Assembly (NCBI GenBank): GCA_035567895.1
Contig: DATMPC010000009.1
Location: 62,001 to 126,000 of the forward strand
Length of the DNA stretch: 64,000 nucleotides
Direction: 5' to 3'
Origin: Terriglobales bacterium
GTDB lineage: Bacteria > Acidobacteriota > Terriglobia > Terriglobales > Acidobacteriaceae
Under the pieces are notes generated by a model that worked only from the letters and a program-made list of their open reading frames with translations, did no database searches and was not told the DNA's origin. Positions 52,650-62,986 of the stretch are shown here, in pieces (position 1 is the first letter of the stretch; each line of letters opens with the position of its first letter). The translations under genes and the position numbers were made by a program.

Positions 52650-53513
52650 ATGGAGAACGACTCTGTGGAAATCCGTAAAGTAGGCGTCATCGGCGCGGGA
52701 ACGATGGGCAACGGCATCGCTCACGTGCTTGCTCGGAGCGGTTATGACGTAGTCCTCTGCGAAATGGCGCAGCAATATTTGGATCGTGGCCTGGCTACGA
52801 TCCGCAAGAACCTGGAGCGTGAAGTTGCGAAGAACAAGATCAGTGCTGAAGACAGCGCTGCGGCCGTTGCCCGCATTCGCGGAGTAGTGGACCGCACGGC
52901 TCTTTCAGAATGTGACTTTGTCATCGAAGCTGCGACTGAGAAGTTCGAAGTCAAATCGGAGATTTTTCGCGACATTGACCGCATCTGCCAGCCAGAGATC
53001 GTCCTTGCCAGCAACACTTCCTCGATATCGATCACGAAGATCGCCGCACTGACTCGGCGGCCCGACAAAGTGATCGGCATGCACTTCTTCAATCCTGTGC
53101 CAATCATGAAGCTGGTAGAGGTGATCCGCGGTCTTGCTACTTCGGATGAAGCCTATCAACTGACAAAGCAATTAGCGGAAAAGCTCGACAAGACGCCCGT
53201 AGAAGTAAACGACGCTCCCGGCTTTGTTTCGAACCGAGTGCTCATGCCACTGTTAAACGAGGCAATGTACTCCGTCATGGAGGGCGTTGCGACTCCACAG
53301 GCAGTCGACGAAGTATTCAAATTGGGAATGGCGCATCCGATGGGGCCACTTACTCTGGCGGACTTCATCGGGCTTGATGTGTGCCTCGATATCATGCGCG
53401 TTCTCCATGAAGGCTTGGGCGATCCGAAATACCGACCGTGTCCGCTGCTGGTGAAGATGGTCGATGCAGGTTGGTTGGGTAAGAAGAGTGGAAGAGGGTT
53501 CTATCGCTACTAG
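52650..53513 (+). CDS. hbd: 3-hydroxyacyl-CoA (3-hydroxybutyryl-CoA) dehydrogenase
   Basis: 287 residues from ATG 52650; a TTG at 52626 would add eight. NAD-binding Rossmann motif VGVIGAGTMGNGIAHVLARSGYDVVLCE; ASNTSSISITKIAAL; HFFNPVPIMKLVEVIRG with the catalytic His, and DAPGFVSNRVLMPLLNEA with the conserved Asn. Single-domain type, typical length. Interconverts 3-hydroxybutyryl- and acetoacetyl-CoA in fatty acid or butyrate metabolism. It stands alone; no thiolase or crotonase lies nearby. Confidence 0.93.
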   Translation: MENDSVEIRKVGVIGAGTMGNGIAHVLARSGYDVVLCEMAQQYLDRGLATIRKNLEREVAKNKISAEDSAAAVARIRGVVDRTALSECDFVIEAATEKFEVKSEIFRDIDRICQPEIVLASNTSSISITKIAALTRRPDKVIGMHFFNPVPIMKLVEVIRGLATSDEAYQLTKQLAEKLDKTPVEVNDAPGFVSNRVLMPLLNEAMYSVMEGVATPQAVDEVFKLGMAHPMGPLTLADFIGLDVCLDIMRVLHEGLGDPKYRPCPLLVKMVDAGWLGKKSGRGFYRY

Positions 53514-53581
53514 AGGGTCTTGGGCGCGCTGGTGCGCGTCCGGTCAAAAAACACTTGGATATTCCGGCCTCAATCCTAATC

Positions 53582-53749
53582 TGTCATCCTGAGGTCCGGT
53601 GTTGGCCGAAGGATCTCCCGGAGTGAATAAGGCTTACTTGCTGCATCCTGGCACTTTCACGAGGGTCTTCGCCAAACAGCCGCGACGCCGCATGGACGTC
53701 CGAATCATCACAGGAGATCCTTCGGCCAACGCCGGGCCTCAGGATGACA
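53582..53749. repeat. 168-bp element with 37-base inverted ends
   Basis: TGTCATCCTGAGG...GGATCTCC (53582-53618) and its inverted copy (53713-53749) match at 35 of 37 positions. The 94-base centre has no gene and no hairpin. The ends contain GGCCGAAGGATCTCC, a frequent dispersed motif type. Confidence 0.85.
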
Positions 53750-53837
53750 ATTCCGAGATCTCAGGATGCAGGAAGAACGTGCTGCCACTCGAATAATTAC
53801 TCGCGCATCCACAGGCTTTTCGACTATCCTTCGCTCC

Positions 53838-54665
53838 ATGGTCCGTATGACGGTGCTGGCCTCGGGTTCGCGTGGCAACACCGCTGTCCTCTCCAGTTCG
53901 GGCACTAGCATCCTTATCGATGCTGGCATCTCCTGCCGCGAAACGCTTCGTCGCATGCATCGCGCGGGCGAGGATCCATCCAAGCTGTCGGCGATTGTGA
54001 TCACGCACGAGCATCAGGACCACATCTCCGGTCTCGCGGTGCTGGCGCGGAGACTGAAGATTCCTGTTTACATCACTGGACACACTCACCAACAGTGGCA
54101 ACGTTGGGTGCGCGGACCGGCAACTCGGCAGGCTCCGCTCTACAAAGATGACGATAAGGCTCATCTGGACCGCTGCGAGCATTTCCGCGCTGGAGTCAAG
54201 TTCCAGATTGGCGATATCGAGATCCTTCCGTTCACGATTCCGCACGATGCAGTCGATCCCGTGGGATTCGTCTTTCGTACCGAAGGTCTAAAAATCGCTA
54301 TGGCCACCGATTTGGGCTACATGGCAGCGAACATCAAGATGCATCTGCGTGGATGCGATGCCCTGGTTCTTGAATCGAATCATGATCTTGAGATGCTGCG
54401 CGGCGGGCCGTACCCCTGGTCGGTGAAGCAGCGGGTCATGTCGCGCGTTGGCCACCTTTCCAACGACTCTCTCGCGGATTTCTTCTGCAACGACTATGAT
54501 GGAGGAGCAGCATTCCTGGTGTTGGCACATTTGTCGGAGTCGAACAACCATCCCGAACTGGCACTGCAGTCGGCAGAGCGCGCTCTTGGAGGCCGGCTGA
54601 ATCTGATCCAGAACCGGCTGGTGCTCGCTTCTCAGACAGAACCGATGGAAGCGATTCGTTTTTGA
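53838..54665 (+). CDS. MBL-fold metallohydrolase, YycJ/WalJ-like
   Basis: 275 residues from ATG 53838; in-frame sequence from 53766 is partly repeat DNA. MTVLASGSRGNTAVLSSSGTSILIDAGIS opens the family; ITHEHQDHISGLAVL is the metal-binding HxHxDH; GFVFRTEGLKIAMATDLGYM and LVLESNHDLEML supply further ligands. Related proteins act in DNA metabolism or as exonucleases linked to the WalKR system. The stop overlaps the next gene (TGATG). Confidence 0.9.
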   Translation: MVRMTVLASGSRGNTAVLSSSGTSILIDAGISCRETLRRMHRAGEDPSKLSAIVITHEHQDHISGLAVLARRLKIPVYITGHTHQQWQRWVRGPATRQAPLYKDDDKAHLDRCEHFRAGVKFQIGDIEILPFTIPHDAVDPVGFVFRTEGLKIAMATDLGYMAANIKMHLRGCDALVLESNHDLEMLRGGPYPWSVKQRVMSRVGHLSNDSLADFFCNDYDGGAAFLVLAHLSESNNHPELALQSAERALGGRLNLIQNRLVLASQTEPMEAIRF

Positions 54666-55093
54666 TGTCAAAGTGCGTTGATCAGGTAGTAGGCGACATT
54701 CTCGCAGGCTGGCGATACGACATCTCTGGCATCGCCTCTGAGATGCGCGGCGACTACGAACAGCACTTCGCCGAATGTGTCCATTGCAGCGCCCGCCAGC
54801 GCCTACATCGCACCATTGATATCGGCCTGATCGCAGTGGCGACAGTCTCTGCTGCGCTCTTCCTCATCGCGTTCGGCGCGATCCGCCACTACGATCCAAA
54901 CCACGCGCATCTGCTGGAGTTCATCGCTTTAGCCGGCTTTGCTTTTTCCAGCCTCGTTTGGCTTATTGTGGCTCTCGCCACACCTGCTCCGGTCGTGATC
55001 CAGGATGCCGCCATAATGGGCGCTCGCCGCATTCAAGCAAAACTCCCACCTGAAATACGAGAACGGATTCCCGCCATTGGAAATCGGCAGTAG
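54665..55093 (+). CDS. membrane protein with zinc-finger-like N-terminus
   Basis: 142 residues from ATG 54665, overlapping the preceding stop. HFAECVHCSARQRLHR (residues 33-48) has the HxxxCxxC spacing of zinc-binding anti-sigma-like domains. Two transmembrane segments follow (GLIAVATVSAALFLIAFGAI and FIALAGFAFSSLVWLIVALA) and a polar tail. No sigma factor gene is adjacent, so an anti-sigma role is only a possibility. Confidence 0.75.
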   Translation: MSKCVDQVVGDILAGWRYDISGIASEMRGDYEQHFAECVHCSARQRLHRTIDIGLIAVATVSAALFLIAFGAIRHYDPNHAHLLEFIALAGFAFSSLVWLIVALATPAPVVIQDAAIMGARRIQAKLPPEIRERIPAIGNRQ

Positions 55094-55099
55094 AAAGAA

Positions 55100-55436
55100 G
55101 CACTCAGCCGTCAGCACTCAGCATTCGGCCGCTCAACTGTTGAGGCCCACCCAAGCGAAGAACAGTGAAATTAACAGTGATTTTTTTAGAAATAACTCCA
55201 CTGTTACTGGTTTTTCCCAGAGTCATTGGAATTCGTGTTTTGGGAACAGTGAATAACAGCGAATCAGCTGTGAATTTTTTTGTGCACGTCCTTGACGGTG
55301 TAGTCACCTTTTTTTAGCCGGGAAGGGCTATCACTGGTTGATCAGCACTTAACATTCAGCCTCTCGAAGTTCCGTGATGCTCGCGCCGTGCAAGTAAGTT
55401 GAACGGCTGAATGCTGAGTGCTGGCGGCTGAACGCT
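55100..55436. repeat. 337-bp element: inverted arrays of 7-base units with an AACAGTGAA region inside
   Basis: The outer arms (about 55102-55140 and 55395-55433) match at 34 of 39 positions and consist of 7-base units ACTCAGC, CGTCAGC, ACTCAGC, ATTCGGC. Inside, 55165-55265 carries AACAGTGAA / AACAGTGAT / AACAGCGAA units. The element fills the gap between the 142-aa membrane protein and the terminator at 55445. Confidence 0.8.
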
Positions 55437-55442
55437 CGCAAC

Positions 55443-55473
55443 AAAAAAGCCGTCCATTTTCAGAACGGCTTTT
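55443..55473 (-). terminator. Rho-independent terminator of the Spy-like gene
   Basis: AAAAGCCGT (55445-55453) and ACGGCTTTT (55465-55473) form a perfect 9-bp stem; on the minus strand a run of six T follows. It lies 34 bases after the stop of the Spy-like gene. Confidence 0.85.
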
Positions 55474-55506
55474 CTTGCTAGCTAGCTTCGACGTCAGTTT
55501 CAGAAC

Positions 55507-55932
55507 TTAGCTCTGCGTCTTGTCTGGAGCGGCCTCGCCCTTTCGTCCATGGCGATGATGTCCACGATGCTCTTTCTTCATCTCCTTGAACTTTGCTTGC
55601 TGATCCGGAGTTAGCTTCGCCATCATCTGCTCATGAGAGCTCTTGCGCAGCTCTTTGAACTTGGCTTTCTTCTGGTCCGCAGTCAGCGAGGAATCATTCT
55701 TGATCGCCTGCGCCTGCTGCTTCATGTTCTCGCGGATGCTCTTCAAGTCGGCTTGCTGCTCAGGAGTCAGGTTCAATTCCTTTGCGAACCTTTCTCCGCG
55801 TTCTCCGCGCTTTTCTGATTGGGTTTGAGCCGCGTTGTCACCGCTGGCCGTGCTGGCTGTCTGCGCCAGAGCTGCCATCGGCAGCACCATAGCTCCAGAC
55901 AGAATGAATGTGAAAAAACGGTTTGACTTCAT
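55507..55932 (-). CDS. Spy/CpxP-like periplasmic protein
   Basis: 141 residues. Signal peptide MKSNRFFTFILSGAMVLPMAALAQ. Two LTxxQ-like motifs: LNLTPEQQADLKSI and KLTPDQQAKFKEM, as in Spy and CpxP, ATP-independent chaperones that sense envelope stress. The tail is His/Arg-rich (EHRGHHRHGRKGE), suggesting metal binding. Single gene with its own terminator. Confidence 0.85.
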   Translation of the reverse strand: MKSNRFFTFILSGAMVLPMAALAQTASTASGDNAAQTQSEKRGERGERFAKELNLTPEQQADLKSIRENMKQQAQAIKNDSSLTADQKKAKFKELRKSSHEQMMAKLTPDQQAKFKEMKKEHRGHHRHGRKGEAAPDKTQS

Positions 55933-56101
55933 CGATCACCTCTGTGGGATGAAAACCCATGCGAGACCGGGAAGTTGTGGAAAACCGCGCGACCGGAGCT
56001 GGATCTTCTCGCTGCTTTCTATCTTAATTTCAAAGGGTTAAGAACCCTTGAGCGGCAGCTCAGGATCACCTTCTCGAGACCCAAGCAACTGTTTTGAAAA
56101 C

Positions 56102-56128
56102 AAAAAATGCCGCCCTCGACGGCGGCAT
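56102..56128 (-). terminator. Rho-independent terminator of the ATP synthase operon
   Basis: ATGCCGCC (56107-56114) and GGCGGCAT (56121-56128) form a perfect 8-bp stem with a six-base loop; six T follow on the minus strand. It lies 19 bases after the atpC stop codon. Confidence 0.9.
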
Positions 56129-56146
56129 GGAAATGCGGAGATGCTG

Positions 56147-56575
56147 CTACGGGACCATGTTCAGGATGCTGCTGTCATGGCGGCCAGCTACCTCAAGGCG
56201 GGTTTTGGCACGCTCAATCAGACGCAGCGCCTCTTCCTTGTTTGCGTTGGGATCCTTGAGCTGCTCTTCGCCCATCTGGCGCTGACGTTTCGCGCCTTCC
56301 ACATCGATGTCCGCTGCTTTCTCGGCACGTTCGGCAAGAACCGTGACCTTATCCGGCAAGACCTCGGCAAAGCCCCAATGAAGAGCAAGGCGTTCTATTT
56401 TGCCATCCGGGCGGCGATAGTTAAGCTCGCCACTACGCAGTTCGGTAATGAGGGGAGCGTGGCCGGGCAGAATGCCGAGATATCCCGACGTTCCCGGTAT
56501 CTGCGCTTCGGTGGCTTGCTCGCTTACAAGCAAGCGCTCCGGAGTGACGATTTCGATTTGGAACGTGTCTGCCAT
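56147..56575 (-). CDS. atpC: ATP synthase epsilon subunit
   Basis: 142 residues. N-terminal beta sandwich (FQIEIVTPERLLVSEQATEAQIPGTSGYLGILPGHAPLITEL) and C-terminal helix pair (EGAKRQRQMGEEQLKDPNANKEEALRLIERAKTRLEVAG in outline), the regulatory ratchet of F1. Last gene of the operon, five bases after atpD. Confidence 0.96.
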   Translation of the reverse strand: MADTFQIEIVTPERLLVSEQATEAQIPGTSGYLGILPGHAPLITELRSGELNYRRPDGKIERLALHWGFAEVLPDKVTVLAERAEKAADIDVEGAKRQRQMGEEQLKDPNANKEEALRLIERAKTRLEVAGRHDSSILNMVP

Positions 56576-56580
56576 GACTA

Positions 56581-58029
<1,449 letters not shown>

Positions 58030-59072
58030 TTACAGAGCGGCTGCGCCGCTAACGATTTCGATAATTTCTTTGGTGATCGATGCCTGACGGACGCGATTCA
58101 TAGTCAACGTCAATGCATCGATCATGTCCGACGCGTTGTTAGTAGCCGAATCCATCGCTGTCATACGCGCGGCGTGCTCGGCTGCAACGGACTCGAGTAG
58201 TGCACGATAAATCTGAATCGACAAGTAGCGCGGCAGCAGGTCGTGGAACAGGCGCTCCGGCGACTGTTCGTAGATGTAGTCACCGGTCCCGAATTTCGCT
58301 GCACGCTCGTCGACAGCCGACGTATCAGGTGCTCGGATTCCGACTCCGGAGCGAGCAGCAGCCTCGGCCGCCTTCTGCCGCTCTTCAAGCGTGAACTGAT
58401 CTACCTGTTCCACGTCCTGCTCGCCGATCTTCACGATCGGCAGCACGTGATCGACCACCAGCCTCTGCGCGATGACCGACTTGAACTCGTTGTAGACGAG
58501 AAAGACTGCATCGACTTCTTTGCGGGCATAGCGCTTGATGATCTCTTCGGCGAGATCGCGAGCTTGTCCAAACTCCAGCTTGTTCAGCACGCCAACCTGC
58601 TCGCCTACGATCTCTACCGGCGCGACCCGCTTGTACTCGCCCTCTTCGCTCCCAGCCTGAGCGTAAGGAAAACGGCGGCGGAGCATGTCACGTCCCTTAC
58701 GGCCGATGGCGATGATGTCGACGTTCTTCCCGGCTTCGGTTTCAAGAAAACGATTGGTCGCCTTGATGACGTTGGCGTTGAAAGCTCCTGCGAATCCCTT
58801 GTCGCCACTGATGACAACGAGCAGGATGTTCTTCGCTTCACGACGCTCCAGCAAGGGATGACGCGGCTCTCCGGTTATGGGGTCGTAAATCTCGGCGCGC
58901 GAAACCAGAGACTTCAGGACGTTCACGAGCATTTGCGCATACGGACGCGCCGCCAATGCCTTCTCTTGTGCGCGACGCAGCTTCGCCGCCGAAACCATCT
59001 TCATGGCTCCGGTGATCTGCTTCGTGTTTTGCACGCTGCGAATGCGGCGTCGTAAATCGAGAACGTTTGCCA

Positions 59073-59073
<1 letters not shown>
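58030..59073 (-). CDS. atpG: ATP synthase gamma subunit with an insertion
   Basis: 347 residues, about 50 more than usual. N-terminal helix RRRIRSVQNTKQITGAMKMVSAAKLRRAQ and C-terminal helix AARMTAMDSATNNASDMIDALTLTMNRVRQASITKEIIEIVSGA are the rotor coiled coil. The extra sequence lies near residues 219-265 (QDVEQVDQFTLEERQKAAEAAARSG then GIRAPDTSAVDERAAKFGTGD), polar and Ala-rich, at the Rossmann-like domain edge. The start overlaps the atpA stop by one base. Confidence 0.96.
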
Positions 59074-60614
<1,541 letters not shown>

Positions 60615-60678
60615 TTTCTAAACTCTTAAAGTGATGAGTAACCGTTGGATTGCTCGAGGCGATTATGTCTGTTCGTGC

Positions 60679-61218
60679 CTAGCTTGCTGCCAGTTGCTCT
60701 TTCATGCGGCGCAGTTGCCCGCGTACCGAGCCGTCGTAGACGGTGCTTCCGACTTTCACGAGCACGCCGCCCATTAATCCTTGATCGAGCAAATACCGAA
60801 CCCTCAATTTCTTGCCCGTAGCTTTGGCGACCTGCGCTTCCAGTCTGTGTTTCTCTTCCGCGCCTAACTCACGGATGCTTACGATTTCGGCGTCAGCAAT
60901 TCCGAGCCGCTCGTTAATCTGCGCAATCGCTTCTTTGACGATCTGGTCGAAGGCATGAATGCGACGATTCAATATCAGTATCGCGGTGAAGTTGCGAATT
61001 TCAGGCAGAAGCCCTGCCTTCCTGGCAATCGCATCCAGAAGTTTCAACTTCTGCTCGCTGGAAAGTGAGGGAGTATCCCAGATCGTCCGCAGCTCCGCGC
61101 TTTCCCGCAAAAACGTTTCCAGCGAGTTAAGCTCAGCAGCGACCCGATTTGCATCGATGTTTCGATGGATCACTACATCAGCGAGGGCACGCGCATAAAC
61201 TCCAACGAAGGATGCCAT
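60679..61218 (-). CDS. atpH: ATP synthase delta subunit
   Basis: 179 residues. VGVYARALADVVIH opening and a helical N-domain; C-terminal signature VRYLLDQGLMGGVLVKVGSTVYDGSVRGQLRRMKEQL. Connects F1 to the peripheral stalk. Its start directly follows the b' stop codon. Confidence 0.95.
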   Translation of the reverse strand: MASFVGVYARALADVVIHRNIDANRVAAELNSLETFLRESAELRTIWDTPSLSSEQKLKLLDAIARKAGLLPEIRNFTAILILNRRIHAFDQIVKEAIAQINERLGIADAEIVSIRELGAEEKHRLEAQVAKATGKKLRVRYLLDQGLMGGVLVKVGSTVYDGSVRGQLRRMKEQLAAS

Positions 61219-62037
61219 TTAGCGACCACCATTTCTGCGGGCATCCGCGCCAAGCTGCTCGGTGAAATCTTCAACTAACGCCTTGTCTGAGTTCGCATCC
61301 ACGCGAATTCCCTTTTCGGCGAAGGACACCGCCAGCTCTGCGGCGTATTTCTGAAGGTCGCGACGCACCGTATTGACGGTTTGCGTGATTTCCTGTTCAG
61401 CAGCCTGGAGGAGTTTCTGTTTTTCGGCCTCGATCGAAGCACGAACGCGATCTTCTTCGGCCCGCGCTTCCTCCTCAGAATGCTTCTGCATGTCTGCGAT
61501 CTCCGAAGACAGCCGAGAGAGCCGAGCCTCTACTTCACGGAGCCTGCGACCGGCCTCCTCACTGGCGTGTCGCGCTTCCTCTATTCCCCTCTGGATTTCC
61601 TGAGTGCGATTGCGCAACATCGCGGGAACCTTTGACTTCATAACGAAAAGAACGAACAGCGCGATGATGGCGAAGTTGATCACCACGCAGACCCAGTAAG
61701 CGGTTGTCAGCGAAAGGCCTGTAATTCTGGCAATGCCACGCACTGCCGCCGAATACTTGAACGCCGCTTCTTCGTCCTTGGGTTCTTCCCTGCCTGCAGA
61801 GGGCTCCCCAGCTGCGGATTCCTGTGGCGTTCGTCCCGCGGCTTCGTTTGCAGCGTGCGTCACTTCCTGGTTGGGGGTGGATGACTCGGGCTTAGCGGCC
61901 GCATCCGTACCTGATCCCGAAGCTGGTGCCGTGGAAGTCGGAGCACTTGGCTGGGATTGTTGCAGCGCAGCACTACTGAGCGAAAGGGACGCAATCAGTA
62001 GCAGCACAAAGCCGAACTTGCGCGAGATATTCTTCAT
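61219..62037 (-). CDS. atpF: ATP synthase b'-type subunit with signal peptide and periplasmic extension
   Basis: 272 residues, over 100 longer than a usual b subunit. Residues 1-24 (KFGFVLLLIASLSLSSAALQ) look like a cleavable signal peptide. Residues 25-100 are Pro/Ser/Ala/Glu-rich and disordered and would lie in the periplasm. The true b-type transmembrane helix is TTAYWVCVVINFAIIALFVLFV (111-132), followed by a long dimerisation coiled coil (140-245). Second b-like gene in the operon; overlaps the stop of the first by four bases. Confidence 0.88.
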   Translation of the reverse strand: MKNISRKFGFVLLLIASLSLSSAALQQSQPSAPTSTAPASGSGTDAAAKPESSTPNQEVTHAANEAAGRTPQESAAGEPSAGREEPKDEEAAFKYSAAVRGIARITGLSLTTAYWVCVVINFAIIALFVLFVMKSKVPAMLRNRTQEIQRGIEEARHASEEAGRRLREVEARLSRLSSEIADMQKHSEEEARAEEDRVRASIEAEKQKLLQAAEQEITQTVNTVRRDLQKYAAELAVSFAEKGIRVDANSDKALVEDFTEQLGADARRNGGR

Positions 62038-62513
62038 CTGCGACCGCCGACGGCTGGCTCTTTGAGAGCTGCTCCCGTGCGCAGGATGGCACGAATGATC
62101 TCCTGCGCCAGCGCCGAGGCCTCGGAGTGCACCAGAGCTTTTGCGATTTCTGTTTCTTTCATGATTTCAGCGCGAGCGGCATTGACTCGCCCTTCGGCGG
62201 CTACTCGCGCTTCAGCAATAGCAACCGTCTTGTGCTCAAGAATCTGCTGACGGAGCTTCTCCAGACGCTTGAAAACCGCCAGCCTGGCGTCGCGAACCTT
62301 AGCCTCATATTCCGCCGCCTTCCGCTCCGCAGCGGCAATATCGGCTTTGGCCTTCTCGGCAGCGCCTACGGTCTTGCTGCGGCGCTCAGCTAAAGCGCTC
62401 GCAAGCGCGTTGTGCACGATGACACGATAGAGAATCCACGTGAAAACAAAGAGGATGATGGTCGGGATTGCTCCGAGCGCAAGTTCGCCTAGTTGTCTGA
62501 GCGTCGCGTCCAT
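62034..62513 (-). CDS. atpF: ATP synthase b subunit
   Basis: 159 residues. N-terminal helix GAIPTIILFVFTWILYRVIVHNALA, then coiled coil (SKTVGAAEKAKADIAAAERKAAEYEAKVRDARLAVFKRLEKLRQQI in outline). Ordinary length. With the following b' gene it makes a heterodimeric stalk. First gene of this operon; no atpB (a) or atpE (c) lies upstream. Confidence 0.92.
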   Translation of the reverse strand: MDATLRQLGELALGAIPTIILFVFTWILYRVIVHNALASALAERRSKTVGAAEKAKADIAAAERKAAEYEAKVRDARLAVFKRLEKLRQQILEHKTVAIAEARVAAEGRVNAARAEIMKETEIAKALVHSEASALAQEIIRAILRTGAALKEPAVGGRR

Positions 62514-62561
62514 TAACTTGGGTGGTTATTGTCTCGCCGGGGATGGGATCGACAACTCTTT

Positions 62562-62591
62562 AAGCTAACATTCGGTTTTTGCGAGTGTCAA
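62562..62591 (-). promoter_or_regulatory. candidate promoter of the ATP synthase operon
   Basis: On the minus strand a perfect TTGACA (62586-62591) and TAGCTT (62562-62567) with an 18-bp spacer, 49 bases before the first gene. The -10 matches only in part. Confidence 0.4.
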
Positions 62592-62824
62592 ACGGCAATC
62601 GAGCCGATAAAGCGTTGAGACTCTAGGTGAAATTAAAGTTGCGTAGCTCTCGACTTTCCTTGACATGGGCTCCTGAGAGGCGGACACTAAGGGGTATCAC
62701 CTCCGATCCGATTCAGGATCGAATGGGCTCGTGGCCAAGGAATGTCACCGCTTCTCGGCCGCGGGCCTATTTAATTTCCAGCCGAACGATTGTCCTAGAT
62801 TTGAGATCCCGACAGCATTCTCAA

Positions 62825-62961
62825 ACTGTCATCCCTCGCGTCCGCCGCGGCGGACGCGGGGGACCTGCTTTTTCTCGTCATTGAGAGAAAGCAGATCCCC
62901 ACTCCGCGTTCGGAGTTATGGACGCATAAAACGGCCTTGCTGCGGAGTGAGGGATGACAGT
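62825..62961. repeat. 137-bp structured element with 13-base inverted ends
   Basis: ACTGTCATCCCTC (62825-62837) and its perfect inverted copy (62949-62961). Inside are a perfect 20-base palindrome (62838-62857, GCGTCCGCCGCGGCGGACGC) and a second stem (about 62859-62900, GGGGA.CTGCTTT against AAAGCAG.TCCCC). It lies 25 bases from the recQ stop codon. The rest of the gap 62592-62824 shows nothing. Confidence 0.8.
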
Positions 62962-62986
62962 ACCTGGAGTGAGAGAGGCCCACCAA

